A DNA stretch of 64,000 bases from assembly GCF_037975245.1 (NCBI RefSeq), contig NC_092572.1, positions 20,276,489 through 20,340,488 on the forward strand, in the 5' to 3' direction. Position 1 is the first letter of the stretch. Every line of letters starts with the position of its first letter. The notes beneath the pieces were generated by a model. That model was not told the origin of the DNA, did not search any database, and saw only the letters and a program-made list of their open reading frames with translations. This document shows, piece by piece, positions 31,906-45,100 of the stretch. This DNA comes from Apostichopus japonicus (lineage: Eukaryota; Echinodermata; Holothuroidea; Aspidochirotida; Stichopodidae). Both the position numbers and the translations under genes were made by a program.

Positions 31906-32298
31906 TGAAGAACCACTATCACTTTGAACTTCGGTTGCCGCATTTGGCTCTAACTCTCACTTTCCACGGGAAATTTCAATCTGATTTCGCGCCGACTTGA
32001 TATCGATTGTTTTGTGTATTTATGTACACTTATCGTACTGTAAGTATGATATGTGTTCGGAGGAATCAGCGAGAGCAAAATCGTGTTCACAACATGACGT
32101 CACATGACGTCATGAGATTAGGTAAATTTTCAGCCGAACGAACTTTTCAAGCCCGACGAGGGTAAATTAAATCTCAATTTTCGAAGGGAAAAATGAAATT
32201 TTTAACTGGCAGAATGGTTGATATATGTTCTAGAGAGCATGCTTAGATGGATCACAAAAAGACAGGACTTTGACATTTTCGTGTCATGGCCACTTTAA

Positions 32299-35200
32299 CA
32301 ATGCAATTTTATTAAAATGGTTAATTCAAAGTTGAACGAATTTTCCCGTTACCCCAACCACTAAATCAAGTCGGCCCATCCCCGGCCAGCTCCGACCCAT
32401 TCCCCATTAAAGTATGTAAGTAACTTGTAACGCCATGTTTATAAAAACCTCAAGCTTCAATGGCTACTTTTGGCGATGCATGAAGTAGTTAACAGCCGAA
32501 CGTCGCCCTAAAGAAACTAAAGCACATGATCAATGGAACCGCGAATAGTTACACAACCTGGCAATGAAGAAAGTTCTTGTGGTGTGCATGCAGAGTTTAC
32601 TTTAAATGGCGACTCTCAAAGCAGAGGGAACTGAGCTGAAAATTCCGTTTTAGTATATTAGCGTAGGCATATTTCGCATTTACTAAGTGTTGTCCAGTGT
32701 TGTAGCGGAAGGACGTCTGAAACACTAAATTGCGGTATGTATGCATAATACCTGAAGGCACTGGTATACACAGTGCTTTCGCAAGCTCCACCAAATAGAC
32801 CTGTAAATAATACGAAAACCTTAACTCACATAGGCCTATCCCAAAATATGTTGGACAAAAGTAAAAATTTCGTTTGTTATTTGTGCCTATTTCTTTCTGA
32901 GAAAGGCCGCCTATGCCTTGAAAGCAAAGCCAAACGTTGGAAGCCCTGTTTTAGGCAATTCAAACAACTGGATGTATCGTGAACGCTTATCTCGAGTCGG
33001 AAAACTTTGATAAGTATTTTGAATTTTATTCAACAAATTTAATTACATGGATTTGTTTGTCTGTTTCTAGGCCTCCCATTTCCAATCACCCCTCCCCCCC
33101 CCCCTCAATCCTATAACAAGGTGGTACTTACCAATACTTTTCCAATTTTGATGCTAATTGGAGTACAAATTATAGATTTAATTATAAGTCTAACTTACAT
33201 GAATATTAATAGTAGGCTACACGATGTCCCCCGTTACTGCCTCTGCCTCATTTCGCCAGAGACCCATACCCAACCGCAAACGATCAACTATGCCCACGCC
33301 AGCTATGATTTATAGCGCAAATTAAACAAATTGATTTTAGATGCACAAATTGAACCCTGACTTATGCAGGTTATATACAATTGCAAAAACACCTTACGAT
33401 ACTATTCGCAGTGTGAGTATAATTATTGCTATTATAAAACAGCAGCTGGTTGTAATTTTTAAATATTTGATAACGTTAGCACACTTGATAAGTCCATTCC
33501 ATAGTTAAAGGAGAAATAAACCCTGAGGATTTGCAGTGATCTTATTGCGGAGACTAATATTCTTACCCTGTTTGTAAAATAAGTAGTCAAAACTACCTTT
33601 CCCGAATTTTCAGGAATTTTCTAATTAATTTTTCACACCTACTGTGTAGGCGGCCATTGTGTTAATTTCAATAACGAGGCGGCAAGCCACATCGCTTAAA
33701 CAATTACCCTCTCTGCATATGAATTGTACACTTGCTCTATAGGATAGAGAAGGAAGGGAAAACGAAATTATGTTATACATGACGGGAAAAGGTTTCCAGA
33801 GTAAAGAGAACTGGGGAAAAAGTGGCTGAACAACATCGGTACGGGGAACACAGTCAACAAGTTACTTTCGGTAAACAGAGTTGCAAAACTACTGGTTGTT
33901 AACACAACTGTTGGGATGAGAAGATCGCAACAGCGGAAATATACAGTACGTACTGTATCGTTGAGATACATTAACCGCAACTTTGAACTGAAAATCTAAC
34001 AACAAGATGATTTGTTTTAAAATCTCGAAACGTAGGGAGACTTTTGGCAGCAGTGAAGAGATTTTTCAAATTTAATATTCATTGGTTCTTTTCCCAGCTC
34101 TGAATAGACTTACTGTAAAGCCAGAAAATATAACTTCCATTTTCCACACTTTGAAATGTATAATCATTAATTAACCTCTTTCGTCTTCTATGCTATACAC
34201 TCAAACCTAAGCGATCAATACTCTTGCTTTCGCAATGTATACATCATAGAGTCATACATGTTTCGTTGTTGTCCATCTGAAACTTGTCACAATATCATTT
34301 CTTACGTTGGCAACTTTAATTTTAACAAAGTGGTCAGTATAAACTACTCTAGATTTGCATCGACTGTATAAACTTTAAACACGGGATTATATCATGAAAC
34401 GATTGTTTTAGTTTTAAGTGACCTTGTCAAGGAATTTACGCGATCTTGTACGATGAAAACTTACCAGAGAAACCGCAAACATTTGTGCGAATTCCGTACA
34501 AAATTTTGCGCTCGAATATTATACGATTTGTAAAATGACGTATAATCGTGGAAAATCACACAACATCGTAAAATGATTCTCCAATATTCTACAGCATTTA
34601 TAACCTTGCAAAAATATTACCAGCCTCGCCACATTACTGCTTCAGAGAACTTATAACAAATGTAATGATTGAAATCCAACTTTGTTAACCCATTTCATCA
34701 TCTGACATTGAAAAATTCGCTGTAAACACTAAATTATAGCAACTAATTGATGTTCTTCTGCCTATTTAACATGACATTTTTATCTAATTGATTGTTAGGA
34801 TGATTGCCATTAGGATGTCTAAGTAAATATTCTAGGCGACCATGCGCAGGGTATCCCCACCCCCTCCCCGGTATGATCATGCCCTCCAGTGCCACAAGCC
34901 AGTTACCGCCTCTCACACAATAATTCACAGGGGAAAACAAGTGGATGGATATCATCTCTTTAATTAGGTTCAAAGAACACAAAACGACGGCCAATGAATT
35001 TTTATGCTGAACATGAACAAACCGGTTGATGCAATGCAAACGTATTTAATTTTGTAGACCCTGGGCTAAACTACAAACAATATAAATTTAAGTACCTTTA
35101 TCAGTATCACAATGTGCGATGACCTAGTAAATTCATCAACATTCTCCTGATGGAATTCACACTGTATGTAGTGATTAGATGTGTTGCTTCTGGTATTACT

Positions 35201-35411
35201 GGTATTTTGGTATATACTGGTATAATCGGCAGACCAATCTATCATCCCTTAAATACTTTCATTATATTGTGTCGTATTCATTACAATGCTCATTTTCATT
35301 AACTTTTGATTCAATCAATTGTATGATGAAATATCCAAAGTTTATGGTGACCACAGATATGACAAAAAAGTACATGATTCGATTACTTTTTAATTGTTCT
35401 CTCTCACACAG
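32299..35411 (+). other. Intron 2 of Ig receptor, distal part
   Basis: No exon or element recognised. It contains a C tract at about 33094-33105. Confidence 0.5.
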
Positions 35412-35732
35412 CAATGCCCATTTCAGTTTCGATATCCTGTGAAATATATTTCTCACCTGACTGCAACTCAACATCTTCACCTACATCATATCGTTTTAAT
35501 TGTACCTGCATCGCTATTGGTGCATATCCTCACAACCTGCAGCTTGAGTGGTCTTTTGGTGCTACTGGTGTCGAATCGAGTTTTCCGAGGAGCAATGCAG
35601 AGAGAGCTGGAACATTTGATTACGCCACAAGTGCCATAATAGTCCCCACAGAAGATCAAGGCTCTGTGACCTGTACATTGAATGGGTATAGCGAAAATTG
35701 GGAAGGAGTAAGGCATGCTGATTACGATTTTA
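35412..35732 (+). CDS. Ig-superfamily receptor, second Ig-like exon
   Basis: Acceptor TCTCTCACACAG and donor GTGAGT, phase 1 on both sides (321 bases), in frame with the previous exon. It encodes an Ig-like domain: paired cysteines in YRFNCTC, core Trp in LQLEWSF, and the F-strand cysteine in QGSVTCTLNG after an EDQG turn. Extra cysteines (SISCEIYFSPDC) at the start may form an additional disulfide. Sequons NST and NCT are visible. The domain fits the C2/I-set class better than V. Confidence 0.78.
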
Positions 35733-37507
35733 GTGAGTTCTTGTAGTTTTTTTTACTCCATAATGGGTAGTTACAGTGTATTGCTTCCATTCAACAAAGT
35801 TGAAGCAAGTGCTTCCATCACCATCTTTGTGCATGTACATATACGTTTGGTCCAACAGTATGGAGAAAACCAAATATCGCTAGTAAAGATACTACCCTGT
35901 ATATCGATTTTTGTTTCAAGGAAAAAATTGTGGACGCGGTATATTCTACTCCCGACACTTGCGGGAATTGGTCTGAAATCAGGACAAGAATCTGGGAATT
36001 CCAATATCTCTTTCTTTTTCACTTTTTGGTTACGATACCGGAGGCTGAGTAACATTTTGCAATCGTGGTTGTGGGCGCGCGCGTGTGTGTGACGGCCACC
36101 TTGTTAGCACGATATCTCAAGAAGCACAAGTTTAGTCAATGTTATGCTTATTAGGTAGATATGTAGATATGTAGATTGGCAATTTGTTTTGAGATTTATA
36201 CCAAATGAATTGTAAGTTTTCAAAATATTTCACAGTGCATTTAAAAAATAACGTATAGAGACAAGTTGGACGCGATATGGATGTAAACGAGTGTCAGAAC
36301 CGACAGGATAGTACTGTATGTTTGCACCGTGCCTCAATGGATGTTCCTGATGCTACGATGACACTGTATTATACGTATAGCAGTAAACAGTAGCCTACAT
36401 ATTTCTTTACATTCTTTACATCAATTTTCTGGTCCTTTTTTGGTTGATAAATAATGCTTAAGAAATAAAGTAATCTGATGAAATCTGGGTTAAACAAATG
36501 TGTACTTCTCCATCATACAGCCTTACAGCTTTGTATGCAGCATTTTACACAGATCTGACAGCTTCTAACACACTTTTCTCTTTACTATGGCATGTTGATG
36601 GAAAGTACTGGCTACGGTAAACATGTAGTCATGATCGTGCGTTGTACTGTTAACAATATGTAGTTAATTATGCTTTGAAGATAACAGTAACAGCTTTGTT
36701 AGTCTTTTCACCAATTGTAAAACTACACTTGAGGCTGGTGTTTAAGTTTTACAGCGGCCTCTTAGTACCAGCATATTGCTAATGAATCCAGACATGGGAA
36801 ATATATGGAGTCATATTAGCAACTGTGCAAAATTGTGGGGGAGACTGCGGATTGAAAAGTCGGTAATGACTGTAACGCCGATTACAAAGTCGGTAATTAC
36901 TATTAAGGTTAGATGCGTCTAACACGGCATCACTAAATAGGAATATTTCATACTGTAGTTTTGATCATGCAATGGAAAAGGAAAGCTGCCACGAAAGAAA
37001 AAAAACGGGCAGATTTTGGCTTTAAAGTTTACTTTACTTTTAAAATGGCAACAGTAAAATGTTTGACATAAGATGGACTCTTTCTTCCAAGAAAAGAATT
37101 CCAATTAGCTATTAACCTACATATAGTCTGTGCAGCCTCAAAGTAAAAACATCCATAGAACTTTAAATATTGATAAATTCCCCACAGGTTTCTTTAATGG
37201 CAAAAACCATGCAGTCAATAATCAGAAGAGAAATTAAAAAATAACAAGATTCTCATGTTTATAAAAAATATTTTTGAAGAAAAGTCAAAATGTCGGCAAA
37301 CTTAATAGAAATATTAGCCATTGTAATAATATGAAATGAATGTTTGATAAATATGAAGTACTTAACACCTGTTTATACACTATTTACCCATATTAACATG
37401 AGTTCTCCAAATAAAAATAATAAATAAAAACTATCATATCGGTTTTGTTTTTCACTCTTCATCTTTCAACAAAAAGATAACCTCCCTTTGCTTTGGTTTT
37501 ATGACAG
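35733..37507 (+). other. Intron 3 of Ig receptor
   Basis: Phase-1 intron, GTGAGT...TTTTATGACAG. No other feature seen. Confidence 0.6.
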
Positions 37508-37771
37508 ATCCACCGATGTGTGAACTGAAGAGTATCTGCAACGAAACAAACACTGGTGTCAAACTAATATGTGCTTGCACTGATGCAAATCCAGCTGAGG
37601 GATTGGCATACAGCTTTTTTAATGATGGTGAACTCTTGTCAAGGAGAGACATCAACTACTTTGAGACAGCAATCGAGATGGGTCAGGAATATACATTCGG
37701 GTGCAGAGGATGCAATGATGTTAACTATGGTAGTGCATCATATGTCACAGAAGCTGTGAAATGTCCAGAAA
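37508..37771 (+). CDS. Ig-superfamily receptor, third Ig-like exon
   Basis: Phase 1 on both sides (264 bases) between acceptor TTTTATGACAG and donor GTGAGT. It encodes a cysteine-rich, Ig-like module: GVKLICACTDANP, a B-strand-like cysteine pair, and EYTFGCRGCN, an F-strand-like cysteine. It ends VTEAVKCPE. The usual core Trp is replaced by Tyr/Phe (LAYSFF), so the fold is less certain than for the two upstream domains. One sequon (NET). It is the membrane-proximal ectodomain module. Confidence 0.72.
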
Positions 37772-38609
37772 GTGAGTATGCATGTACCTTATTTTAATCA
37801 TCAACAAGGTAAACATTGTTAGTGTTTAAGCTCCGAAATTGTTATTTCATTAGATATTAAAATCGGTGACGATTGAAACAAGGTAGGGCAACCAGCCTAA
37901 TCCAATATGTGACCCTATTCTTGTGGCTATGCATTAAACAAGAAGGCAAATTACATACCATATGTTTGGAATGAATTACCAGGATTTGCATGTAGGTTAT
38001 CCTTTAATTTGGGAAATCTATCAGAGTCAACGCAAAATTGATTATTTGGTTCTTCCAAAAGACTGTCTCATATATTAAGGACTTAGACTCAGACAACGAG
38101 GACTCAGACGCAGAAATGACAATGTGGGAAAATATTATCACTTAAAAACAGTCTTGCTACAAGTCAAAATAACAAATGGTGTCAGGAAGACATGTATAAG
38201 TCACACATTATGTCGTCCCTCTTAGGAATAGGAACTTACCAGATTAAGTTCGAATATATTAGTACAATTATACTATTACACACAAGGTACAGTGGCCTGC
38301 TGTAAACATGTGGACTCAAAACAATTTAATAAAGCTTTGAACAAAGCTTAATATTGTTACAAAATGTACACAATTTTATCGTTTTGTCCAGTGATAATTC
38401 TGTGGCAGACAATGTGGCACGGAAATGAAGAGAAAGTAAAATATATTTTGCACTGAACTTGAAAAAAACACGCATGTAAATACATATCTTGTAAACGTAA
38501 GTTTGGTTTTCTATATGAAGTAGAGCGAAATTGTTCAACGACAACAATATCCAGAAAAAGATTGGCAAAGAGCTCTGGGGCAGATGGCTAGCATGGTGGA
38601 TATAGTTTT
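37772..38609 (+). other. Intron 4 of Ig receptor, first part
   Basis: No feature seen before the DIRS-like relic. Confidence 0.5.
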
Positions 38610-39951
38610 ATTATGCAGACTCAGAATGAGACAATTAAACTTTCATTTACTGAGTGTAATTGACCAAAAAGAAGCCAGAAAAACAGGTAAGGTTCTCTCG
38701 AACAGACGAAATGTATTCCCATATCCAGTGGTGGTCTACAACAAAGCATTGGTTAGAACTTCCGAAGATGTCGATAACCACGTACGAACCGCTAACAGGA
38801 CAGCATGGGTTGTGGTCCTCAGTAGAGAAAATTTACTACATCAATATGTTTGAAATGTTGGCTGTCAGAAGAGTATTGGAGACCTTCCTACCATAAGTGA
38901 AGAACTCCAAGATGACGGTCTTCACCGACAATACCACGGTGTCGATGTTATGCCAATTGAATTAGCAGGCAAGGAAAACGTAGTGGCAGGCGCCCTGTCA
39001 AGAGGGACCTTAATTCCCAAGGGACATGTGAGAGACTCTTCGAAATTCTAAGAAGACCACTAACAGATGTGTTTGCTACACCCGGAACGCCAAACTACAA
39101 GTGTTCTGGACCATCCGATTTCATCCCAGGGCTTACGAAATACGCGCCCTGTCGTTCCCATGGGATAAATTAGAGGCATACACCTTCTAGCTACTGTGCC
39201 TGATCAATAATATGATATCGGAAACCAGACATTCCTCGGGACGGATGATCATAATAGCACCATTTAATCCTCACAGGCCGTGGATGAGGACGCTACTACA
39301 GTTATTAATGGATGATCCTGTGACACTCCCCATCTACTACAGATGAAAGTAGCACTCATACACCCGGACATCAAAGGTTTGAGATAAGTTGCCTAGAAGC
39401 TGTAAGGACTTCCTTCTGTCAGGATGGCTTTTGTAGGCGTTTGCCTCCATGACGGAAAATTTAAGGAGGAGATCGACAATGGCAACATATGATTCCCAGT
39501 TGCAAAGGTTCGGGGAGTGGTGACAAAGCAGACAAATATTTCCTTCCGAGGGCACTGTAATGGAGGTATTTAGTTTCCTACAGACGCTCTTTGATGAGGG
39601 AAGAAGAAGCCACCATAAAGAATTATAGATCAACAATTTCGATGGTTCACAGAGGGTTTGGCAATAATAGATACATAGCCCTAACTATTCAGGGAAATAG
39701 CCAACAAAATACCGAGGGTCAGAAGGTTAGCACTGTCGTGGGGTTTGTCAGCAGTGCTGCGAGCATTAATGAAACAACCGTACGGACCGATGTGCTCAGC
39801 TTCTGTGGTGGCATTGACACAGAAAACCTTGTTCCTCATTACAACATCATCAGGTAGAAGGAGGAGTTGCCTAGATGCGCTGTCCGCTAAGGACAACCAC
39901 ATCATATTCGAACACCATGGATTGAAAATGGTTCCAGGTCCGGATTTATAG
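38610..39951 (+). pseudogene. DIRS-like retrotransposon pol relic (RNase H and tyrosine recombinase)
   Basis: In shifting frames the plus strand shows, in order: RLRMRQLNFHLLS and IQWWSTTKHW (RT/RNase H junction), HGLWSSVEKIYYINMFEMLA (RNase H), TDVFATPGTPNY, IIIAPFNPHRPWMRTLLQLL, then a recombinase N-terminal part (TIKNYRSTISMVHRGFG) and LTQKTLFLITTSSGRRRS with the first catalytic Arg region of tyrosine recombinases. This order is that of DIRS/Ngaro-type YR retrotransposons. Many stops and frame changes mean it is dead. No split or inverted termini were located. It lies in intron 4 of the Ig receptor. Confidence 0.85.
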
Positions 39952-41269
39952 CTATAAACCTGGTATTGATATTCATTTGGGGAGATATATTTATCTCCTG
40001 AAATTAAGAAGATGTCATCTAGATACGAGGATAAACTTTGGTGAGGGTAATGTAATGATACTTGAAAAAAACAAGGAGTCTCCGAGTAACGAAAAAAACT
40101 TGTTCACATTGTCACGGGCACCATTATCGGGAGCATCAAACATACGTTGTCGATTTAGCTGACTGAGGATTTATTATAAATTCCAAATGTGTAAGTTTGT
40201 TAGCATTTCTGTTTAATGTTACCTCTCTCTTCATTTAGTCTTCCTCTTCTTTTCTATGATGACATTTCTAGGTAAAAAGCAAATCTGAAGCAAAAACATT
40301 AGTAGTTTTCCCTACGTAACTTGTATATTTTGTAAAAGTGTGCTACTCGTACAGTATATTGATATTTATTAAATTAGTTGCAATGACATTTGTTGTAGTT
40401 GTCATGCCACCACTTGTAAAAATTACCACTTAATTAGTACTGGTTACGTATTTTGTAAACTGTTCACCAGAAAATCACAAAATGTTTGTTACAGTAGTTC
40501 CTATGATTTCAATATTATTTCTAGAAATATAGAATGTGGTCAAAACTACATGATCAAGTATCCCAGGGAATAGACAAATGCTCAACAAACATAAAGACTA
40601 CAAAATTGGTTACCATTTCTGTGTTTTTCAACATATTTGAAGGCAAGAATTTTGCAAAGAATATGTTACATTGAAGTTGAAAGTAAATTAATTAGGGTTT
40701 TGGGCTCATAAAAGCCGTCAACAAACTGATAAGAACAATGTTGTTTTTCCCTGTGATGAGAAAAATATAATCGGTGTTTGGATTTGAACTATATAATAGC
40801 TGTAACATCACATTTAATACTTTGTTTTGTGGTGTTTGGTTGAAATCGTTTCCTTTCAATGAACTATTGAATTCATTCTATATTATGTTAACCACTGTAA
40901 CCAATGTAAACAAACTCCTGCCGGACCTTAAGTGTTTTATTAAAATGAATTTTCTAGAAATTTACCGTCCCTTTATATCATTTTACTAGTATTGATTTAA
41001 AATGTACCAGAATTTTTCCAGCTAACTTATAATGTGATTAATATAAATGTGAAAACATTTCTGGCAGACATCATGTAGGAAACAAACTGTATATTAGCTA
41101 CATGCTACCTATTACCTTTATGTGGTGACAAAATGAAGGAGGTTGTCTTCAACCACAAAAGAGTTGCAACCGAAATATTATGGAATTTCCAAGTAACTCT
41201 AGAACTATAAAGTGAAATAGAAATAGTTGTCTTTAGCAGTATACATCTTTCTTTTTTTGTTTATTGCAG
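39952..41269 (+). other. Intron 4 of Ig receptor, last part
   Basis: No feature seen. It ends in a strong acceptor (CTTTCTTTTTTTGTTTATTGCAG). Confidence 0.5.
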
Positions 41270-41361
41270 ATAGTGGTTTTGTTGTATGGCTCATTGTCGT
41301 CATTATCGTGGCTGTGGTGTGTGCTGTAGTGCCGGTATTATTGTATGTGTTTGCAACAAAG
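41270..41361 (+). CDS. Ig-superfamily receptor, transmembrane exon
   Basis: Enters in phase 1, like the Ig exons, and leaves in phase 0 at donor GTAAGT. It encodes a short SGF linker and about 24 hydrophobic residues (VVWLIVVIIVAVVCAVVPVL, then LYVFA) ending in a Lys at the exon edge. This is a single-pass membrane anchor with its N-terminus outside. Together the five exons encode about 352 residues: signal peptide, three Ig-like modules and a TM helix. The cytoplasmic tail must come from one or more downstream phase-0 exons. Confidence 0.8.
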
Positions 41362-42070
41362 GTAAGTTTGTCTTTCTCATTTACATTTCAAAAGTTTTCA
41401 TGTACACATGAATCTGTGACATGCTGAAGCGCAAGTTTGACTTTGTGTAATATTTAATTGAATTTTGCTCATCCCTCTTAGTTGTACATTTTATCCTTGT
41501 ATTTGTTCCTTTATTATAAACATGCAATATTAACAATAAATTGCATATCATAAGCAACGTATTGAACACTTTTTATTCCAGTTACAACATGCATTGAGAA
41601 AAAAATTCTTGGATAATATAAACGGTATTTAAACAAAATACCCTAACATAAGTAAGTGGCTCGTTATCTTTTAGGCAGCATATGAATCCTTATGAAGTGT
41701 GAATCATCCTCTTTGGTAACTAAGAGAGACTGTAAAAAAATTACACCTAATTGGAGCACGACATTACATTTATGATACAGAAGCTCATTAATAGAATAAA
41801 TACATTAAGCGCATTTGATGCAACAGTATAAATGAAGACTAAAATTGAATCTGACCAATCACTGGATCCATCAAAGCAGTGCTAAAATCTCTCTGTTGGT
41901 TACAGATGTTAAGAGTTAGTTTGAGGTCAGAAAAAGGTCAATTTCTGGAATCTGATAAAAGCAAGGTGAACTCGCTAAAGGTTTACTGTAGATAATGTAT
42001 AGTGCATGAAGCTGCCTCATTCCTTAGAAACAGGATCTAAACGTCTACACTAACGAAATCTTGTTTGCAG
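41362..42070 (+). other. Intron after TM exon (if next exon is at 42071)
   Basis: No feature seen. A weaker acceptor at about 41675 would give the very short tail AAYESL. Confidence 0.35.
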
Positions 42071-42127
42071 GGTAAATACTTGCAAACTGCAGCAAAGAAT
42101 CACAAGGCCTTTAGCTTAAAGTATTAA
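42071..42127 (+). CDS. Candidate cytoplasmic-tail exon of Ig receptor
   Basis: Acceptor CTTGTTTGCAG followed in phase 0 by GKYLQTAAKNHKAFSLKY and a stop. The basic residues would suit a stop-transfer segment just after the TM helix. Rival phase-0 acceptors exist (about 41675, 45294 and 50041; the last has the best pyrimidine tract and gives ISSIITCGVNVYQ then stop). The choice cannot be made from sequence alone. Confidence 0.3.
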   Translation, partial: GKYLQTAAKNHKAFSLKY

Positions 42128-45100
42128 TCTACAATTTCTCACTTGGAAGAAAAGAGGTTTTTATATGATTGGTAGCATGCATATTTCAATCCCCTAGACA
42201 TTGCATTGTAAATATTTTAAGTCATTTGACATTGCTGTTGGGAATTTGACTACCATTTGTGTTCCAAATATATTTAAATATTACATTCAAAGACCCTTTT
42301 TTTATAAGTGAGATTCATTTTACCATATTTGTTTGCGATTCATATGCTCTGCTATTTTCGGGATTGTGATTTGCTAGTATGCATTGTGCATTGACATTCT
42401 AAGCTTCACAATGGCAATCACTTTAGTGACTAATGGTAACAAATAATCCACTTAATTTTTTTGGATAAATTTTCGAACAGGTAAAGTGTTTGTATTGTTC
42501 AAAGGTCATCAATATTTTCTCCAAATTTTAGCATGGTAAAATTCTGTACAACCTAATTTGGGAGCAATGCCGTTGAAGTTTTATGCATTGTGCACTTTCC
42601 AACCTGTGTTTTCACGTTTAAATCATACTAAGAGCGCTACAATTTAAATGAATATTTCAATTGGAAAACCATCTGTTATGATGTGGGTGAGTGTTGCCTT
42701 TCATTTAAGGCTTATCTTTGGGGCACAGTCTCAAGGAAGCTGTGTATTTTGTACACGTCTGCTTCTGAATCTCCTTGCAATGTCTCCCTTAGACCGTAAT
42801 TTAAAGTTCTATCATCGGATGAACAAGACCACTTTGATGCAAAGATATAACCGATACATTGTACAACTGATTTGACACATGTCATCTTTAGTCTATGGAG
42901 TTAAAAATGTGTGGATGATTGCCTTTACTTTTCTGCCTATGTATACTGAGTTTACAGTACGTGTGTCACATTTGAGATATTTATACCCCTGATGTTTTGT
43001 AATTTATGTGGTGTACGCTAGTGCTAGGCTGATAATCGATACCTTATATTTGAATATATAACGCAACATACCATGAAGATGATCGTAAATGTACCGCATC
43101 AGTAAAATTCGTGAATTTTGCCGATTCTCAGCTATGATTGAAATTTCCATGTTCATGCATATCTTACAATGTTTACACTAAAAAGACATATAACAAACGA
43201 TAAGGAAATGGTGGAAGGACTAATTCGAAGCCGTAGCTTTTACAAGAGGTCCAACGTAACATAATTCATTACAAAGTAAATGTAAATACAAGGGAAAATA
43301 GAAGGAAAGGAAGAGGATCTGCTCCACCCCACCTATCCTATTGACCCACCCGATAATGTGAGCAGTACTGTAGATTGCTTCGACAGTCTTCTTTTTGCTC
43401 TGCATCGAACAAGGCATTCATTCCTGTCCGCATCTTGTGCATCCTGAGTTTTTTTTTTTTTTGGGGGGGGGGGGGGGTTGGGAGCTACTAGTCTTGGAGT
43501 GATGGTCAAGTCTATTACCGGAATACCTGCATCTTTTAAAGCATTTGTTGGTAGCAGTATTTAGTGATATTTGCACAATTATAACAGGCTATTGGGGTGA
43601 AACATCTTCCATAAACATATAAACCTTTCAAGGTAACATATTTCGTTTAAAACAATGAAAACAGGAAACTTCTTTAAGTACCGTTATTGTAGCAGTTCAA
43701 TAGAATTATTGACTATATTTCTCATACATGGCAACTGTGGTTCACTGGAGGCAGAATTTACTGAATTTGCAAGATCCTCCATAGATACTGTATACTGTAA
43801 GAAGAGTGAATTAACCACTTGAAATAAAAATATTGAAAATTAAAATTTGACCTACTGGATTGATAATTGTATATTTTAAAGCTTGAACTCACATTTTGAG
43901 GAAATTGAGTCACACATATTTTGTTTAGCCCTGCTTTTCATTACTGAGTGCCTCCAGGCAATGTGGGGGAGGGAGGGGGAGGAGGATAGAGATCGGAGGA
44001 TGAGGAGGTGAGGTGATGATGGGAAGGGAGGAGGGAATCAATTAGACACCGCTTTTGCCATCATTTAGCTTGATATATCATGTATCCTTAGCAGTACCTA
44101 TCCTATCCAATACAAATAGATCCTCGGCGGTTGGATGGTATCTTGCCTCCCTTTACAACTCTGCTCACTGCAAAGTCAAGCTAAAGGAACTCTGAAGATG
44201 GATCACTTTAGTTGACCTCGAGGAAAACCTTGACAATATCCTGCCACATATGTCTTTGAGACTTTATGCTTAAAAAATTAAAGAATGAATACCATGGAAC
44301 ATTGTTCTGTAGTATTCACTACACACCAAAATCATTAGAGCAAAACATTTCATAATTTCCCCCTAAAATTGACACATTTTGTCGCTTCAAAAAATGATAT
44401 ATTATTTCATTTCATACACAAAGGGCAATGAAGGTAAATCCAAGTTTTCAGCACGTTTCGCTCACACACAATTTTGTAACAGACCATTGGAGTTTAGTGC
44501 ACAGTGGGAAGTTAATTAAGGTTTAGTTGGTGCAGCAGTTTCTGTTGAAAACCACAAGATAAGGAAGTCATAAGGAAGTACTTGTTCTGTCCATTTATTA
44601 CTGCATAACACTTCACAACACTCTTCTCAAAGTACATGGTGACAGCTCATAAGAAAATCGAATGTCAAAGGTTTCCAAAATGAAAACCGGGAGACAAGTT
44701 TGAGATTAAAGTTCATATTCCATTTATTATAAACCCTGCTTATATTCCCTTGAACGTTGCATACTTAAACGTGTCGTAAAACCAAGTGCAATCATCATCA
44801 AGTGTAATCATCATGTGCCTACATGGTATAGTACTTATTATATGGAGCTCCCATATTCTTCTGAGTGATAAATTCTTTATATCTAGTTAAAAACTTGCAA
44901 AGTCATCTCAGAAGAGTGTAGGATGACAATGGTTTTAATAGAATTGGCATAATGTATGTATTCATTGAAATAGAATGTGAGAGAAACGCTGTAAATTTCT
45001 TTCATAAATCGTATATTTCGTAAAGGCTAGCGACCTATAATATAGATAGGGTACACTCATTGGTCCTAGAATCTTTCCTAAACTCTCATCAAACATCATC

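Larger units (their letters stand above)
26326..32294. mobile_element. TTAA-flanked, Kolobok-like fossil transposon with nested insertions
   Basis: AGAGGCCATGACACGAAAA starts at 26326. Its reverse complement, with one mismatch, ends at 32294, and each end abuts TTAA (26322-26325, 32295-32298). Kolobok elements use TTAA targets, begin with purine-purine-G and encode THAP-containing transposases; piggyBac also uses TTAA but has no THAP. A THAP remnant on the plus strand at 28273 supports Kolobok. The element sits in intron 2 of the Ig receptor. Much of its 6 kb is later hAT-like insertions (26653-28240 and 28859-31771). No DDE core was recognised, so the transposase is largely deleted. Confidence 0.7.
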
